A stretch of DNA of 64,000 bases, taken from positions 124,001 through 188,000 of the forward strand of contig JAVJSI010000014.1 in NCBI GenBank assembly GCA_040219515.1, read 5' to 3'. The position numbers were made by a program, and so were the translations under genes. Shown piece after piece: positions 8,423-16,902 of the stretch. The DNA comes from Acidimicrobiales bacterium. GTDB taxonomy: Bacteria > Actinomycetota > Acidimicrobiia > Acidimicrobiales > Aldehydirespiratoraceae. How positions within the stretch are numbered: position 1 is the first letter of the stretch; each line of letters opens with the position of its first letter. A model generated the notes under the pieces. That model did no database searches. It had not been told where the DNA came from and worked only from the letters and a program-made list of their open reading frames with translations.

Positions 8423-8886
8423 CGGTGGCCCTCGGCCTGCTCGACATCGGCGAGGACCTCGTCGGCGTGGTGCTCGACATCGGTGACGTCGTAGCCGCGG
8501 TGGATGAGGCCGGCGGGATCGATGAGGTAGCTGTGACGCCGGGGGAATCCGGCGAACTTGTCGCCGGGGCCACGGGCCACGTGATAGGCGCGGCCGACGG
8601 CACGTTCGGTGTCGCTCAGCAGTAGGAACGGAAAGCCCTGGGCTTCGGCGAACGCCCGGTTCTCGGCCGGGCTGTCGAAGGACGCGCCGAGGATCCTCAC
8701 CCCGAGCCGGTCGAAACGGTCGGCGCTGTCACGCAGCGCCTGTCCTTCCACCGTTCAACCGGGGGTTGCCGCCTTCGGATACCACCACAACAGCACCCAC
8801 GAACCGATGAGGTCGGCGAGTTCGACGATCTGCTCGTTCTGGTCCGGCAGCGCGAAGCCAGGGGCGCGTTGGCCGGTCGTCAGCAT
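8419..8886 (-). CDS. Selenocysteine-containing peroxiredoxin (in-frame UGA at the peroxidatic position)
   Basis: A 155-residue BCP/AhpC-TSA-type peroxiredoxin if the UGA at 8755-8757 is read as selenocysteine (residue 44). The first 43 codons from ATG 8886 encode a normal peroxiredoxin start: GQRAPGFALPDQNEQ, then SWVLLWWYPKAATPG. The UGA falls exactly where the family has its catalytic Cys (YPKxxTPGC), and the same frame continues with TVEGQALRDSADRF and the rest of the fold, including FPFLLLSDTE and RHSYLIDPAG. A 7-bp hairpin just downstream fits the bacterial SECIS model. Without recoding, only a 110-residue fragment starting at GTG 8751 would be called, lacking the active site. Cotranscribed with the VIT1-type transporter. 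The alternative is a nonsense mutation or sequencing error (TGC to TGA); intact flanking frame and hairpin argue against it. Confidence 0.82.
8722..8740 (-). promoter_or_regulatory. Putative bacterial SECIS element
   Basis: In the mRNA, GGCGCUG and CAGCGCC form a perfect 7-bp stem closing the loop CGUGA. The loop begins 21 nt after the UGA and has G as its second base. These values fit the published bacterial SECIS rules (16-37 nt from UGA to the apical loop, stem of at least 4 bp, loop of 3-14 nt, a G among its first two bases). It lies inside the coding region, as bacterial SECIS elements must. Confidence 0.7.
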
Positions 8887-8957
8887 GACCCGAGTCTGCC
8901 AGGCAGCCACTAGCCTGCGCTGTCGTTCGGGACTCGGCGTCGGAAAAGGGAGTTGTC

Positions 8958-9890
8958 ATGGCTGGTGGACTGGTCGGGCTGCTCGACGACGTCGCTGCGC
9001 TGGCCAAGCTCGCCGCCGCCTCGATCGACGACGTCGGCGCGGCCGCCGGTCGGGCGAGCATGAAGGCCGCCGGGGTGGTGGTCGACGACACGGCGGTCAC
9101 GCCTGCCTACGTGCGAGGCCTGGCTGCCGACCGCGAGCTCCCGATCATCCGCCGCATCGCCACAGGCTCGATCCGCAACAAGCTGCTCTTCATCCTCCCC
9201 GCTGCGCTCCTGTTGAGCGAGGTGGCGCCCACCCTCGTCGAGATCATCCTCATGGCCGGCGGCACATTCCTCTGTTTCGAGGGCGCCCACAAGATCCTCC
9301 ACGCCCGCAAGGGTGACGATCACGACCACGACGTCCCCGCGACGCTGAAGGGGCCCGAAGCCGAGCAGGCGACCATCAGTGGGGCCGTCCGCACCGACTT
9401 CATCCTGTCGGCGGAGATCATGGTGATCTCACTCAAGGAGGTCATCGACGAAGGGTTCTTCGCGCGTGCAGCGATCCTCGTGGTCGTGGCGATCTTCATC
9501 ACGGTGATCGTCTACGGCGTCGTGGCGCTCATCGTGAAGATGGACGACATCGGCCTCATGCTGGCGCAGCGCGAGTCCGAGGGCTCGCAGCGCATCGGCC
9601 GTGGACTCGTGTCGGGCATGCCGAAGCTGCTCACCGGTCTCTCCGTGGTGGGGACGGCGGCGATGCTGTGGGTGGGCGGTCACATTCTCCTCGTGGGTAC
9701 CGACGAGCTCGGATGGCACTGGCCCTACGAGCAGGTCCACCACGCCGAAGAGGCCGTCCACGACACCGGCGCCGTGAGCGGCGTCCTCGAGTGGCTCGTG
9801 AACACGGGGATCTCCGCCGTCGTCGGACTCGTGGTCGGCCTGATCGTCGCGTCGATCGTCGATCGCCTGCCCACGCGGACGGTCGTTTGA
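8958..9890 (+). CDS. DUF808 (YedI-like) integral membrane protein
   Basis: A 310-residue protein of the DUF808/YedI family, recognised by the opening MAGGLVGLLDDVAALAKLAA and by GRASMKAAGVVVDDTAVTP, both highly typical. Four to six hydrophobic segments are visible (about residues 75-110, 140-190, 225-250, 280-300). The function of the family is unknown. ATG 8958 is preceded by AAAAGGGAG, a good ribosome-binding site. It is divergent from the selenoprotein gene with a 71-bp gap. Confidence 0.88.
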   Translation: MAGGLVGLLDDVAALAKLAAASIDDVGAAAGRASMKAAGVVVDDTAVTPAYVRGLAADRELPIIRRIATGSIRNKLLFILPAALLLSEVAPTLVEIILMAGGTFLCFEGAHKILHARKGDDHDHDVPATLKGPEAEQATISGAVRTDFILSAEIMVISLKEVIDEGFFARAAILVVVAIFITVIVYGVVALIVKMDDIGLMLAQRESEGSQRIGRGLVSGMPKLLTGLSVVGTAAMLWVGGHILLVGTDELGWHWPYEQVHHAEEAVHDTGAVSGVLEWLVNTGISAVVGLVVGLIVASIVDRLPTRTVV

Positions 9891-9944
9891 GGGGCCTCGG
9901 CGCGAGGTAGCACCTCTGTCGTACGCGTCCCACGGAGCCTGACC

Positions 9945-11078
9945 ATGACCACCGCACCAACGGAACCCGCACGCGCCGCCCGCTCCGGGTGGTCCTCTCG
10001 GCGACAGATCGTGGGAGCCCTGCTGCTGGTTCCGATTCTGTCCCTGACGGCGAGTTGCGGTGACGATGGCGACGGCGACGCATCGACACCGGAGCCGGAT
10101 CCGTCGCAGGAGTCGACGACGACCACCCAGGAAACGACCACGACCACGACGACGACCACGACGACCATGGCGCCGACATCGAGTTCGTCACAGCCCCCGA
10201 CCACCTCGGCCGGGGTGGCGGACCTGCTCGAGAACGCCGAACGGTGCGAGAGCCCCGAGGGCTACGCGGTGTCGTACCCCGAGGACTGGGTCGTGAACGA
10301 CGGGTCGGTCGTCCCGCTGTGCTCCCAGTTCGATCCCGGTCCGTTCGAGGTCCCCGACGGCACCGATGCACGCGTGGCTGCGATCACCGCCTACGTCGAT
10401 CAGGTGGCCTTCGGTGATGTGACCACGGGCGAGTCGACGGTCGACGGAACCCGAGCGGTGACCGTGGTCGATGGTCACCAAGCGGTACGCCTCTCCGGTG
10501 TGACCAGCGGCGGCCAACTGCACGAGGACGGCACCGCCGTCACCCGCTACATCGTCGACATGGCGCGTGGCATCGATGACGGACCGGGGACGCTCTTCCT
10601 CGACACCATCGACATCACCGGCGGCGACCACGAGACCCATCAGCGCGTGCTCGACGCCATGGTCTCGACCATCGAACTCACCGGAAGCGACGCAGCCCCC
10701 GGGATCGTCGCCCGCTACGAGGGAGGCGGTGCACCGTTCGAGGTGATGGCCGAAGCAGCAGACGGCGACGTCTGCCTCGCCTCCGACACCCAGGAGGGAG
10801 AGGTGTGCCTGACCGCTCCCACCGAACAGACGCCGATCCGCTCCGGCGTGCTCGGCGACGGCGGCGCCGCCGTTCTCGTCGGTGTGGCCGCTCCCGAGGT
10901 CTTCATGATCGAGTCGTCGGCTGCAGAGGGGGAGTCGTTCGCCGTGCTCCCCACCGGTGCCGAGACGCTCGACGGCGTGAAGGCGTGGGCCTTCCCGTTC
11001 GTCCCCGGCAGCGAGGCCGAGCTCGTCTGGTACGACCGATCCGGAAGCCGAGGCGGAACGGTCTCCGTCGGCTCGTAG
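9945..11078 (+). CDS. Secreted lipoprotein with Thr-rich linker, function unknown
   Basis: A 377-residue predicted lipoprotein. An Arg-containing N-terminus is followed by a hydrophobic stretch (residues 22-35) and lipobox LTASC with Cys38. After the lipid anchor come an acidic segment and a low-complexity Thr-rich linker (about residues 56-85) encoded by ACG/ACC repeats. The C-terminal 290 residues look globular (possible PsbP/LpqN-like fold from the YAVSYPEDWVVNDG opening, which resembles that superfamily) but are not assigned. Anchored outside the cytoplasmic membrane. Confidence 0.7.
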   Translation: MTTAPTEPARAARSGWSSRRQIVGALLLVPILSLTASCGDDGDGDASTPEPDPSQESTTTTQETTTTTTTTTTTMAPTSSSSQPPTTSAGVADLLENAERCESPEGYAVSYPEDWVVNDGSVVPLCSQFDPGPFEVPDGTDARVAAITAYVDQVAFGDVTTGESTVDGTRAVTVVDGHQAVRLSGVTSGGQLHEDGTAVTRYIVDMARGIDDGPGTLFLDTIDITGGDHETHQRVLDAMVSTIELTGSDAAPGIVARYEGGGAPFEVMAEAADGDVCLASDTQEGEVCLTAPTEQTPIRSGVLGDGGAAVLVGVAAPEVFMIESSAAEGESFAVLPTGAETLDGVKAWAFPFVPGSEAELVWYDRSGSRGGTVSVGS

Positions 11079-11108
11079 TCCGCTCGCGGTCACGCCCCGG
11101 CACCACTG

Positions 11109-11114
11109 CATACT
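11109..11114 (+). promoter_or_regulatory. Putative -10 box CATACT for hrpA
   Basis: CATACT is followed by 6 nt and then ATG 11121, the same leaderless layout seen at several other genes in the window. No SD sequence precedes the ATG. Confidence 0.4.
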
Positions 11115-11120
11115 GCACGG

Positions 11121-14100
11121 ATGGATTCGGCCGACTCCCGACCGGCGCAGATCGCCGTGACGTATCCCGACGATCTGCCGATCACCGAGCGGCGCGACGA
11201 GCTGCTGACGGCGATCCGGGATCATCAGGTGGTCGTCGTGGCCGGCGAAACGGGGTCCGGCAAGAGCACCCAGCTCCCGAAGATATGTGTGGAGCTGGGA
11301 CTCCACGAGGAGGGTTGGATCGGCCACACGCAGCCCCGGCGAATCGCGGCCAGGTCGATCGCCGAGCGGGTGGCGGAGGAGCTCGGCGACGAGGTCGGTG
11401 GCGTCGTGGGCTACAAGGTGCGCTTCACCGACAAGGTCTCGAAGAAGACCGCGATCAAGGCGATGACCGACGGAATCCTGCTGGCCGAGATGCAGCGCGA
11501 CCGGCGACTGTCGGCGTACAGCACGATCATCGTCGACGAGGCGCACGAACGAAGCCTGAACATCGACTTCTTGCTCGGCTACCTGCGTCGGCTTCTGCCA
11601 ACGCGTCCCGATCTGAAGGTGATCATCACCTCGGCGACGATCGACACGCAACGCTTCTCGGAGCACTTCGACGACGCGCCGATCATCGAGGTCTCGGGGC
11701 GGACCTACCCCGTCGAGATCCGGTATCGACCGCCCGAGGACGAGGACTCCGGTGAGGCGCTCACCCAGGCCGAGGCGATCGTCGAGGCGGTGAACGAACT
11801 CGAACGCGAGGGATCCGGCGACGTGCTCGTGTTCTGCAGTGGTGAGCGCGAGATACGCGAGGCGAGCGAAGCCTTGGGCGACGCACGGCTCCGCAACACC
11901 GAGGTGGTGCCGCTCTACGGACGCCTCTCGGCCGCCGAGCAACATCGGGTGTTCGATCGCTCTCGGCGGGACCAGCGGCGCATCGTCGTGGCGACGAATG
12001 TTGCCGAGACCTCCCTCACCGTGCCCGGCATCCGCTACGTCGTCGATCCCGGCACCGCCCGGATCAGCCGCTACAGCAGCCGAACCAAGGTGCAACGCCT
12101 TCCCATCGAAGAAGTGTCACAGGCCAGCGCCAACCAGCGCTCCGGTCGGTGCGGCCGGGTGGCGCCGGGTATCGCCATCCGCCTCTATTCCGAGGACGAC
12201 TTCGACAACCGTCCCGAGTTCACCGAGCCCGAGATCACCCGCACGAACCTGGCATCGGTGATACTCCAGATGGCATCGCTCGGGCTCGGTGACATCGAGA
12301 CGTTTCCGTTCGTCGAACCCCCCGAACTCCGCAACATCCGCGACGGCATCGCACTGCTCGAAGAACTCGACGCGGTCGACCCCGATCGCGAGGGCAGTCG
12401 CAAATGGTTGACGCCGATCGGCCGCACGCTCGCCCGGTTGCCGATCGATCCTCGCTTCGGCCGCATGGTCGTGGCCGGCGCCGACGCCGGCTGCCTGCGC
12501 GAGGTGATGATCATCACCGCGGCGATGTCGGTGCAGGACCCCCGCGAGCGGCCGAGCGACAAGCGAGAGGAGGCGAGTCAACACCACGCTCGTTTCAACG
12601 AATCGGGGTCGGACTTCCTGGCCTGGCTCAACCTCTGGACGTATCTCGAGGCCGAACGCGAGGCACGGTCGGGGAGCAGCTTCCGGCGCATGTGCAAGCA
12701 GGAGTTCCTCAACCACAACCGCATCCGTGAATGGTGGGACATCGTCCGTCAGCTCGAACGCACGGCTCGTTCGGAGCGTTGGACCGTCAACGAAGAACCG
12801 GCTCATCCCGACACCGTGCATCAGGCGCTGCTCACCGGGCTGCTCTCGCACGTCGGGCTGAAGGACGCCAACAGCAACGAGTACACCGGCGGCCGCAACG
12901 CTCGCTTCGTCATCAGTCGCAGCTCAGCGCTCGGGAAGAAGCCGCCGGCGTGGGTGATGGCCGGGGAGCTCGTGGAGACGAACCGGCTCTGGGCCCACAG
13001 CGTTGCTCGGATCAATCCGGAGTGGGCCGAGCGGGCCGGCGATCATGTCATCAAACGCACCTACGACGAACCGGAGTGGGATGCCGAGAAGGGCTCGGCC
13101 ATGACCATCGAGCGGGCCACGCTCTACGGCGTGCCGTTGGTGGCCGGGCGGCGGGTGCACTATCGGCGCGTCGATCCGGCGGTCGCCCGTGAGCTCTTCA
13201 TCCACCACGCGCTCATCGAGGGCAACTGGCAGACCCATCATGCGTTCTTCGCCCAGAACGAAGGAGTGCTGGAGGAAGTGCGGCAGCTCGGAGCCCGGCA
13301 GCGGCGCGATCTGTTCGTCGAGTACGAGGTCCTGTTCGCGTTCTACGACGAACGAATCGGTCCGAAGGTCACCTCGGGCGCCGACTTCGACAAGTGGTGG
13401 AACACGCGCCGTCAACGCGACCCCGATCTCCTCGACCTGAGCCTCGACGAGATCTTCGACACCGATCAGATCGATGACGACAACGGCTTTCCCGAGACCT
13501 GGGAGCTCGGTGAGGTGTCGTTCGATCTGGCGTACGAGTTCGACGCGGCGTCGCCAGTCGACGGGGTGACGGTCAACGTGCCCGTGGCACTTCTCGACCG
13601 CGTCGATGCTGCTGCCTTCGACTGGAATGTGCCCGGTCTGCGGCACGAGCTCGTGACCGCGCTGCTGCGCTCGATGCCCAAGGACATTCGGCGCGGGTTC
13701 GTCCCCATCCCCGACACGGTCGACCAGATCCTGCCGGCGCTCACCGACCGTGGCGGGGATCTGATCGAGGAGCTCCGCCGCCTGCTCCGGGAGAGGTCGG
13801 GTGAGCCGCTCCCGCCCGACGCCTTGGTGATCGACCGACTGCCCGACCATCTCCGTCCGCTCTATCGCGTGACGAACGACGCCGGTGAGGTGCTGGCCCA
13901 GGGTCGCGACCTCGTGGCCATCCGCGCTCGCCTGGCCGGCGAGGTTCGCGAGGTCCTGTCCGAGGGAGCGCACGAGCTCGCGCGCTCGGGTGCGACCACA
14001 TGGGTGTTCGGCGATCTCCCGCAACGGGTGCGCACTCACGCTGCGGGCCTCGAGGTCGATGCGTTTCCCGCCCTGGTGGACGAGGGCGACACCGTCGGGG

Positions 14101-14828
14101 TCGAACTCACGGCCGACCTCGACCGTCAGTACGAAGCGATGTGGTCGGGGACGACCCGCCTCCTGCGCCTCAATGTCGGCGGCTCGGCCCGGATGCTCAA
14201 CGACCTCTTCGACAACGAGGCCACACTGGCACTGGCGTCGAGCCCGCATGGTTCGAAGCTGGCGTGGGTGAACGACGCCGCCGACTGCATCTTCTCCGAG
14301 CTGTTGGGCCGGGCCGGAGGTCCGGTGTGGACCGAGTCGGCGTTCGTTGCGCTCGCGGCCGACGTGCGCGCCGCCCTGCCCGACGCGGTGCGAGAGATCG
14401 GCACCGATGCGATCAGAATCCTTCGCCTCGCGGCCGGGCTCCGTCGCGATCTCGCCGCGCCGGTGGCCTCTGCGCTGCATCCCGCCCACCTCGACATGCA
14501 GGCCCAGCTCGATCGACTCGTCTACCCACACCATCTGTCGGGGGTGGGTGCGGGGCGGCTTGCCGACGTCGCCCGCTACCTCGAGGGCATCCGCGTCCGG
14601 CTGGACAAGGTCCCGGACCGGGTGACGCAGGATCGACGACTCATGTCGACTGTCCATGCGCTCGAACGAGACTTCGAGACCTTCACCGAACGGTTGTCGC
14701 CCTCGCTCGAACTCGAGGACCTCAACTGGCAGCTCGAGGAGTTCCGCGTGGCCACCTTCGCCCAGCAGTTGGGGGCCCGGGGCAAGGTGAGCGAGAAGCG
14801 GATCCGCAGCGCCCTGCAGCGACTGTGA
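11121..14828 (+). CDS. hrpA: ATP-dependent RNA helicase HrpA (DEAH box)
   Basis: A 1235-residue DEAH-box helicase close to the usual HrpA length (about 1300). Motifs in order: Walker A GETGSGKST (about residue 45), DEAH in VDEAHERSLN (about 138), SAT in IITSATID, and the C-terminal QRSGRCGR arginine-finger motif (about 340). The HA2/OB part and the long DUF3418-type C-terminal region, including EMWSGTTRLLRLN-like text, follow. HrpA unwinds structured RNA and in E. coli helps resolve stalled ribosomes; here it is presumably a cytosolic housekeeping RNA helicase. It stands alone between a lipoprotein gene and the convergent surE-like gene. Confidence 0.93.
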   Translation: MDSADSRPAQIAVTYPDDLPITERRDELLTAIRDHQVVVVAGETGSGKSTQLPKICVELGLHEEGWIGHTQPRRIAARSIAERVAEELGDEVGGVVGYKVRFTDKVSKKTAIKAMTDGILLAEMQRDRRLSAYSTIIVDEAHERSLNIDFLLGYLRRLLPTRPDLKVIITSATIDTQRFSEHFDDAPIIEVSGRTYPVEIRYRPPEDEDSGEALTQAEAIVEAVNELEREGSGDVLVFCSGEREIREASEALGDARLRNTEVVPLYGRLSAAEQHRVFDRSRRDQRRIVVATNVAETSLTVPGIRYVVDPGTARISRYSSRTKVQRLPIEEVSQASANQRSGRCGRVAPGIAIRLYSEDDFDNRPEFTEPEITRTNLASVILQMASLGLGDIETFPFVEPPELRNIRDGIALLEELDAVDPDREGSRKWLTPIGRTLARLPIDPRFGRMVVAGADAGCLREVMIITAAMSVQDPRERPSDKREEASQHHARFNESGSDFLAWLNLWTYLEAEREARSGSSFRRMCKQEFLNHNRIREWWDIVRQLERTARSERWTVNEEPAHPDTVHQALLTGLLSHVGLKDANSNEYTGGRNARFVISRSSALGKKPPAWVMAGELVETNRLWAHSVARINPEWAERAGDHVIKRTYDEPEWDAEKGSAMTIERATLYGVPLVAGRRVHYRRVDPAVARELFIHHALIEGNWQTHHAFFAQNEGVLEEVRQLGARQRRDLFVEYEVLFAFYDERIGPKVTSGADFDKWWNTRRQRDPDLLDLSLDEIFDTDQIDDDNGFPETWELGEVSFDLAYEFDAASPVDGVTVNVPVALLDRVDAAAFDWNVPGLRHELVTALLRSMPKDIRRGFVPIPDTVDQILPALTDRGGDLIEELRRLLRERSGEPLPPDALVIDRLPDHLRPLYRVTNDAGEVLAQGRDLVAIRARLAGEVREVLSEGAHELARSGATTWVFGDLPQRVRTHAAGLEVDAFPALVDEGDTVGVELTADLDRQYEAMWSGTTRLLRLNVGGSARMLNDLFDNEATLALASSPHGSKLAWVNDAADCIFSELLGRAGGPVWTESAFVALAADVRAALPDAVREIGTDAIRILRLAAGLRRDLAAPVASALHPAHLDMQAQLDRLVYPHHLSGVGAGRLADVARYLEGIRVRLDKVPDRVTQDRRLMSTVHALERDFETFTERLSPSLELEDLNWQLEEFRVATFAQQLGARGKVSEKRIRSALQRL

Positions 14829-14837
14829 GGCTCGGTC

Positions 14838-15680
14838 TCAGTAGGTGAGTTCGGCCAGGCTCGCGAAGCCGACGGTCACGGCACCGACGTCGTCGACGGG
14901 CTCGGTGGCGTCGCTGGTGCAGTCGGACGAGAGCGGGTCGCGGTCGGCGAAGTCCGTCGCCACCGGCACCTCGACGACACCGCGTACCTCGCCCTCCACA
15001 CAGGTGGGGATGTTGATGCTGTCGACGAAGGGGTCGGTGCCGGCTCGCAGCTCGTCGATGTGGTCGGCGAGCCACGCCTCGACCAGTGACGCGCCGGTCT
15101 CGAAGTCGGCGGGCTCGCCGAGGCCTTGGCTCGCGGCAAGCGCCGGGTAGCCGGCGCGGGCCGCGGTGCGGGCGGCGCCGACGGTGCCCGACAAATCGGT
15201 GAACGGTCCGATGTTGGCACCGTCGTTGATCCCGCTGATCACGAGATCGGGCACGATGCCCACCACGTCGAGCGCGTGGATCACGGCATCGGCCGGGAAG
15301 CCGCTGACCGCGATCGCGGGGAACCCGCTCAGGGTCGTCGCCTCGGCCGCGGTGACCGAACCGTCGTCGGTGGTCGAATCGGAACTCCCGCTGCGGTTGC
15401 CGTCGGGGGCGACGACGACGATCTCGACGCCGTCGACGGTGCGCAGCATCTCGACCAGCGCGTCGATGCCCTCGGCCGCCACGCCGTCGTCGTTGGTGAT
15501 GAGGATGGTCAGCGGGTCCGGTGCCGCAGTGGTCGTGGTGGTCTCGGCCGCAGTCGTGGTGGTGTCGCCCGCGGTGGTCGTCGGGGCGTCCGTCGACGCC
15601 GTGTCGCCGTCGTCGCCGCAGGACGAGGCTACGAGCGCGAGGATGACGAGGAGAACGAGGGAGACGAGCTGGCGACGCAT
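14838..15680 (-). CDS. SurE-like 5'/3'-nucleotidase exported as a lipoprotein
   Basis: A 280-residue protein combining an export signal and a SurE fold. Residues 1-20 are hydrophobic with lipobox VASSC (Cys21), then a Thr-rich linker (about 30-53). The SurE domain begins at residue 58 with ILITNDDGV, whose Asp64-Asp65 pair is the family metal-binding motif, and contains SGINDGANIG. SurE normally is a cytoplasmic phosphatase acting on nucleoside monophosphates; this version should work outside the membrane, perhaps scavenging phosphate from nucleotides. ATG 15680 was chosen because the hydrophobic signal starts right there. Confidence 0.83.
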   Translation of the reverse strand: MRRQLVSLVLLVILALVASSCGDDGDTASTDAPTTTAGDTTTTAAETTTTTAAPDPLTILITNDDGVAAEGIDALVEMLRTVDGVEIVVVAPDGNRSGSSDSTTDDGSVTAAEATTLSGFPAIAVSGFPADAVIHALDVVGIVPDLVISGINDGANIGPFTDLSGTVGAARTAARAGYPALAASQGLGEPADFETGASLVEAWLADHIDELRAGTDPFVDSINIPTCVEGEVRGVVEVPVATDFADRDPLSSDCTSDATEPVDDVGAVTVGFASLAELTY

Positions 15681-15777
15681 GCCGGCAACGTAGCCGCCGA
15701 TCCGACGCGCCGCGCAGGCCGGATCGGTGGACGACAGCGGACGACCGGCGACCGCGTCCTCGACGCAGGCGGCGATG

Positions 15778-16755
15778 TCAGAGCCAGCCGCTGCGGCGAA
15801 AGGCGCGATACATGCCCAGGCAGACGACCAGCATGATGGCCAGCGCAACGGGGTAGCCGAGGGTCCAGCCGAGTTCCGGCATGTTCTCGAAGTTCATGCC
15901 GTAGATGCCGGCGATCATCGTGGGCACCGCGGCGATGGCGACCCAGGCCGAGATGCGACGCATGTCGTCGTTCTGGCGCAGCCCCACCTGGGCGGTGTGG
16001 GCCGTCAATGCGGCCGAGATCAGTTCCCGGATCGTCTGGAGCTGGTCGGCCTGGCGCAGCAGGTGGTCGTGGACGTCGCGGAAGTAGGCGGGCCAGTCGT
16101 CGCCGGCGGTGACGATGCGGTCGGCCCGCAATGTCGGCAGCGCGGCGATGAGCGGGTTGAGCGAGCGATGGACCTCGAGCACTTCGCGCTGGAGGAAGTA
16201 GATGCGTTCCACCAGCTGTTCGCCCCCGCGCTCGCGTTCGGCGAACACGTCGAGCTCGACCTCGCTCACGTCGTCATCGAGGCCGGTCATCACCCGTTGG
16301 TACGAATCGACGACCCGATCGATCACCGCGTGGAGCACCTCGACAGGTCCGCGGCCGAGTGCGTCCTCGTCGGCCTCGAGTCGGCGCCGGAGCCCCGCCA
16401 GCGGCAGCGGGTCGCCCCGACGGATGACGATGATGGAGTGCGGGTCGCAAAGGATCTGGATCTCGCCGAAGTCGACCTTCTCGGGGACGTCGAGGTAGCG
16501 GGCGGTCTTCAACACCACGAACAGCCAGTCGTCGTAGCGCTCGACCTTCGGTCGTTGGCGACCCTTGGTCATGTCCTCGACGGCCAGGGGATGGAGTCCG
16601 AACACGGAGACGAGTTCTTCGATCTCCTTGGCTTCGGGGTCGTGGAGACCGGACCAGACGAACCCCCCTTTGCGCCGCGATTCTCGCACGGCCTCCTCGA
16701 GGCTCGAGGTCCTCGTTCCCACTCCGTCGCGGTACCAGACGGCGTCTACGAGCAT
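15778..16755 (-). CDS. corA: CorA-family magnesium/cobalt transporter
   Basis: A 325-residue CorA protein. The long N-terminal cytoplasmic domain (about residues 1-250) ends in two transmembrane helices; the signature GMN selectivity motif is seen as YGMNFENMPELGW at about residue 275. The last helix ends with the basic tail FRRSGWL. Mediates Mg2+ influx as a pentamer. ATG 16755 fits the family start; the open frame upstream overlaps the divergent ABC transporter gene. Confidence 0.92.
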   Translation of the reverse strand: MLVDAVWYRDGVGTRTSSLEEAVRESRRKGGFVWSGLHDPEAKEIEELVSVFGLHPLAVEDMTKGRQRPKVERYDDWLFVVLKTARYLDVPEKVDFGEIQILCDPHSIIVIRRGDPLPLAGLRRRLEADEDALGRGPVEVLHAVIDRVVDSYQRVMTGLDDDVSEVELDVFAERERGGEQLVERIYFLQREVLEVHRSLNPLIAALPTLRADRIVTAGDDWPAYFRDVHDHLLRQADQLQTIRELISAALTAHTAQVGLRQNDDMRRISAWVAIAAVPTMIAGIYGMNFENMPELGWTLGYPVALAIMLVVCLGMYRAFRRSGWL

Positions 16756-16902
16756 CCATGCAGCATGCCCCGTAACCCTCGGTCCCGTCGGCATGCAGCC
16801 GAAAGTTGGCCTTCGCGTGACATCCGGGCCAACGTGACAACCGGCCACTGAGGAAGGAGGGTCGGTGCACGACGTTGTCGAGTCGGTTGCGGCGGTCATT
16901 CC

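Noticed and set aside
8419-8751. A stand-alone 110-aa peroxiredoxin-like gene starting at GTG 8751
   Set aside because: It would lack the whole N-terminal strand region and the catalytic residue; the missing part is present in the same frame just upstream of a TGA, so UGA recoding explains the locus better.
10120-10175. ACG/ACC simple repeat as a microsatellite or regulatory repeat
   Set aside because: It encodes the Thr-rich linker of the lipoprotein, a common feature of exported actinobacterial lipoproteins.
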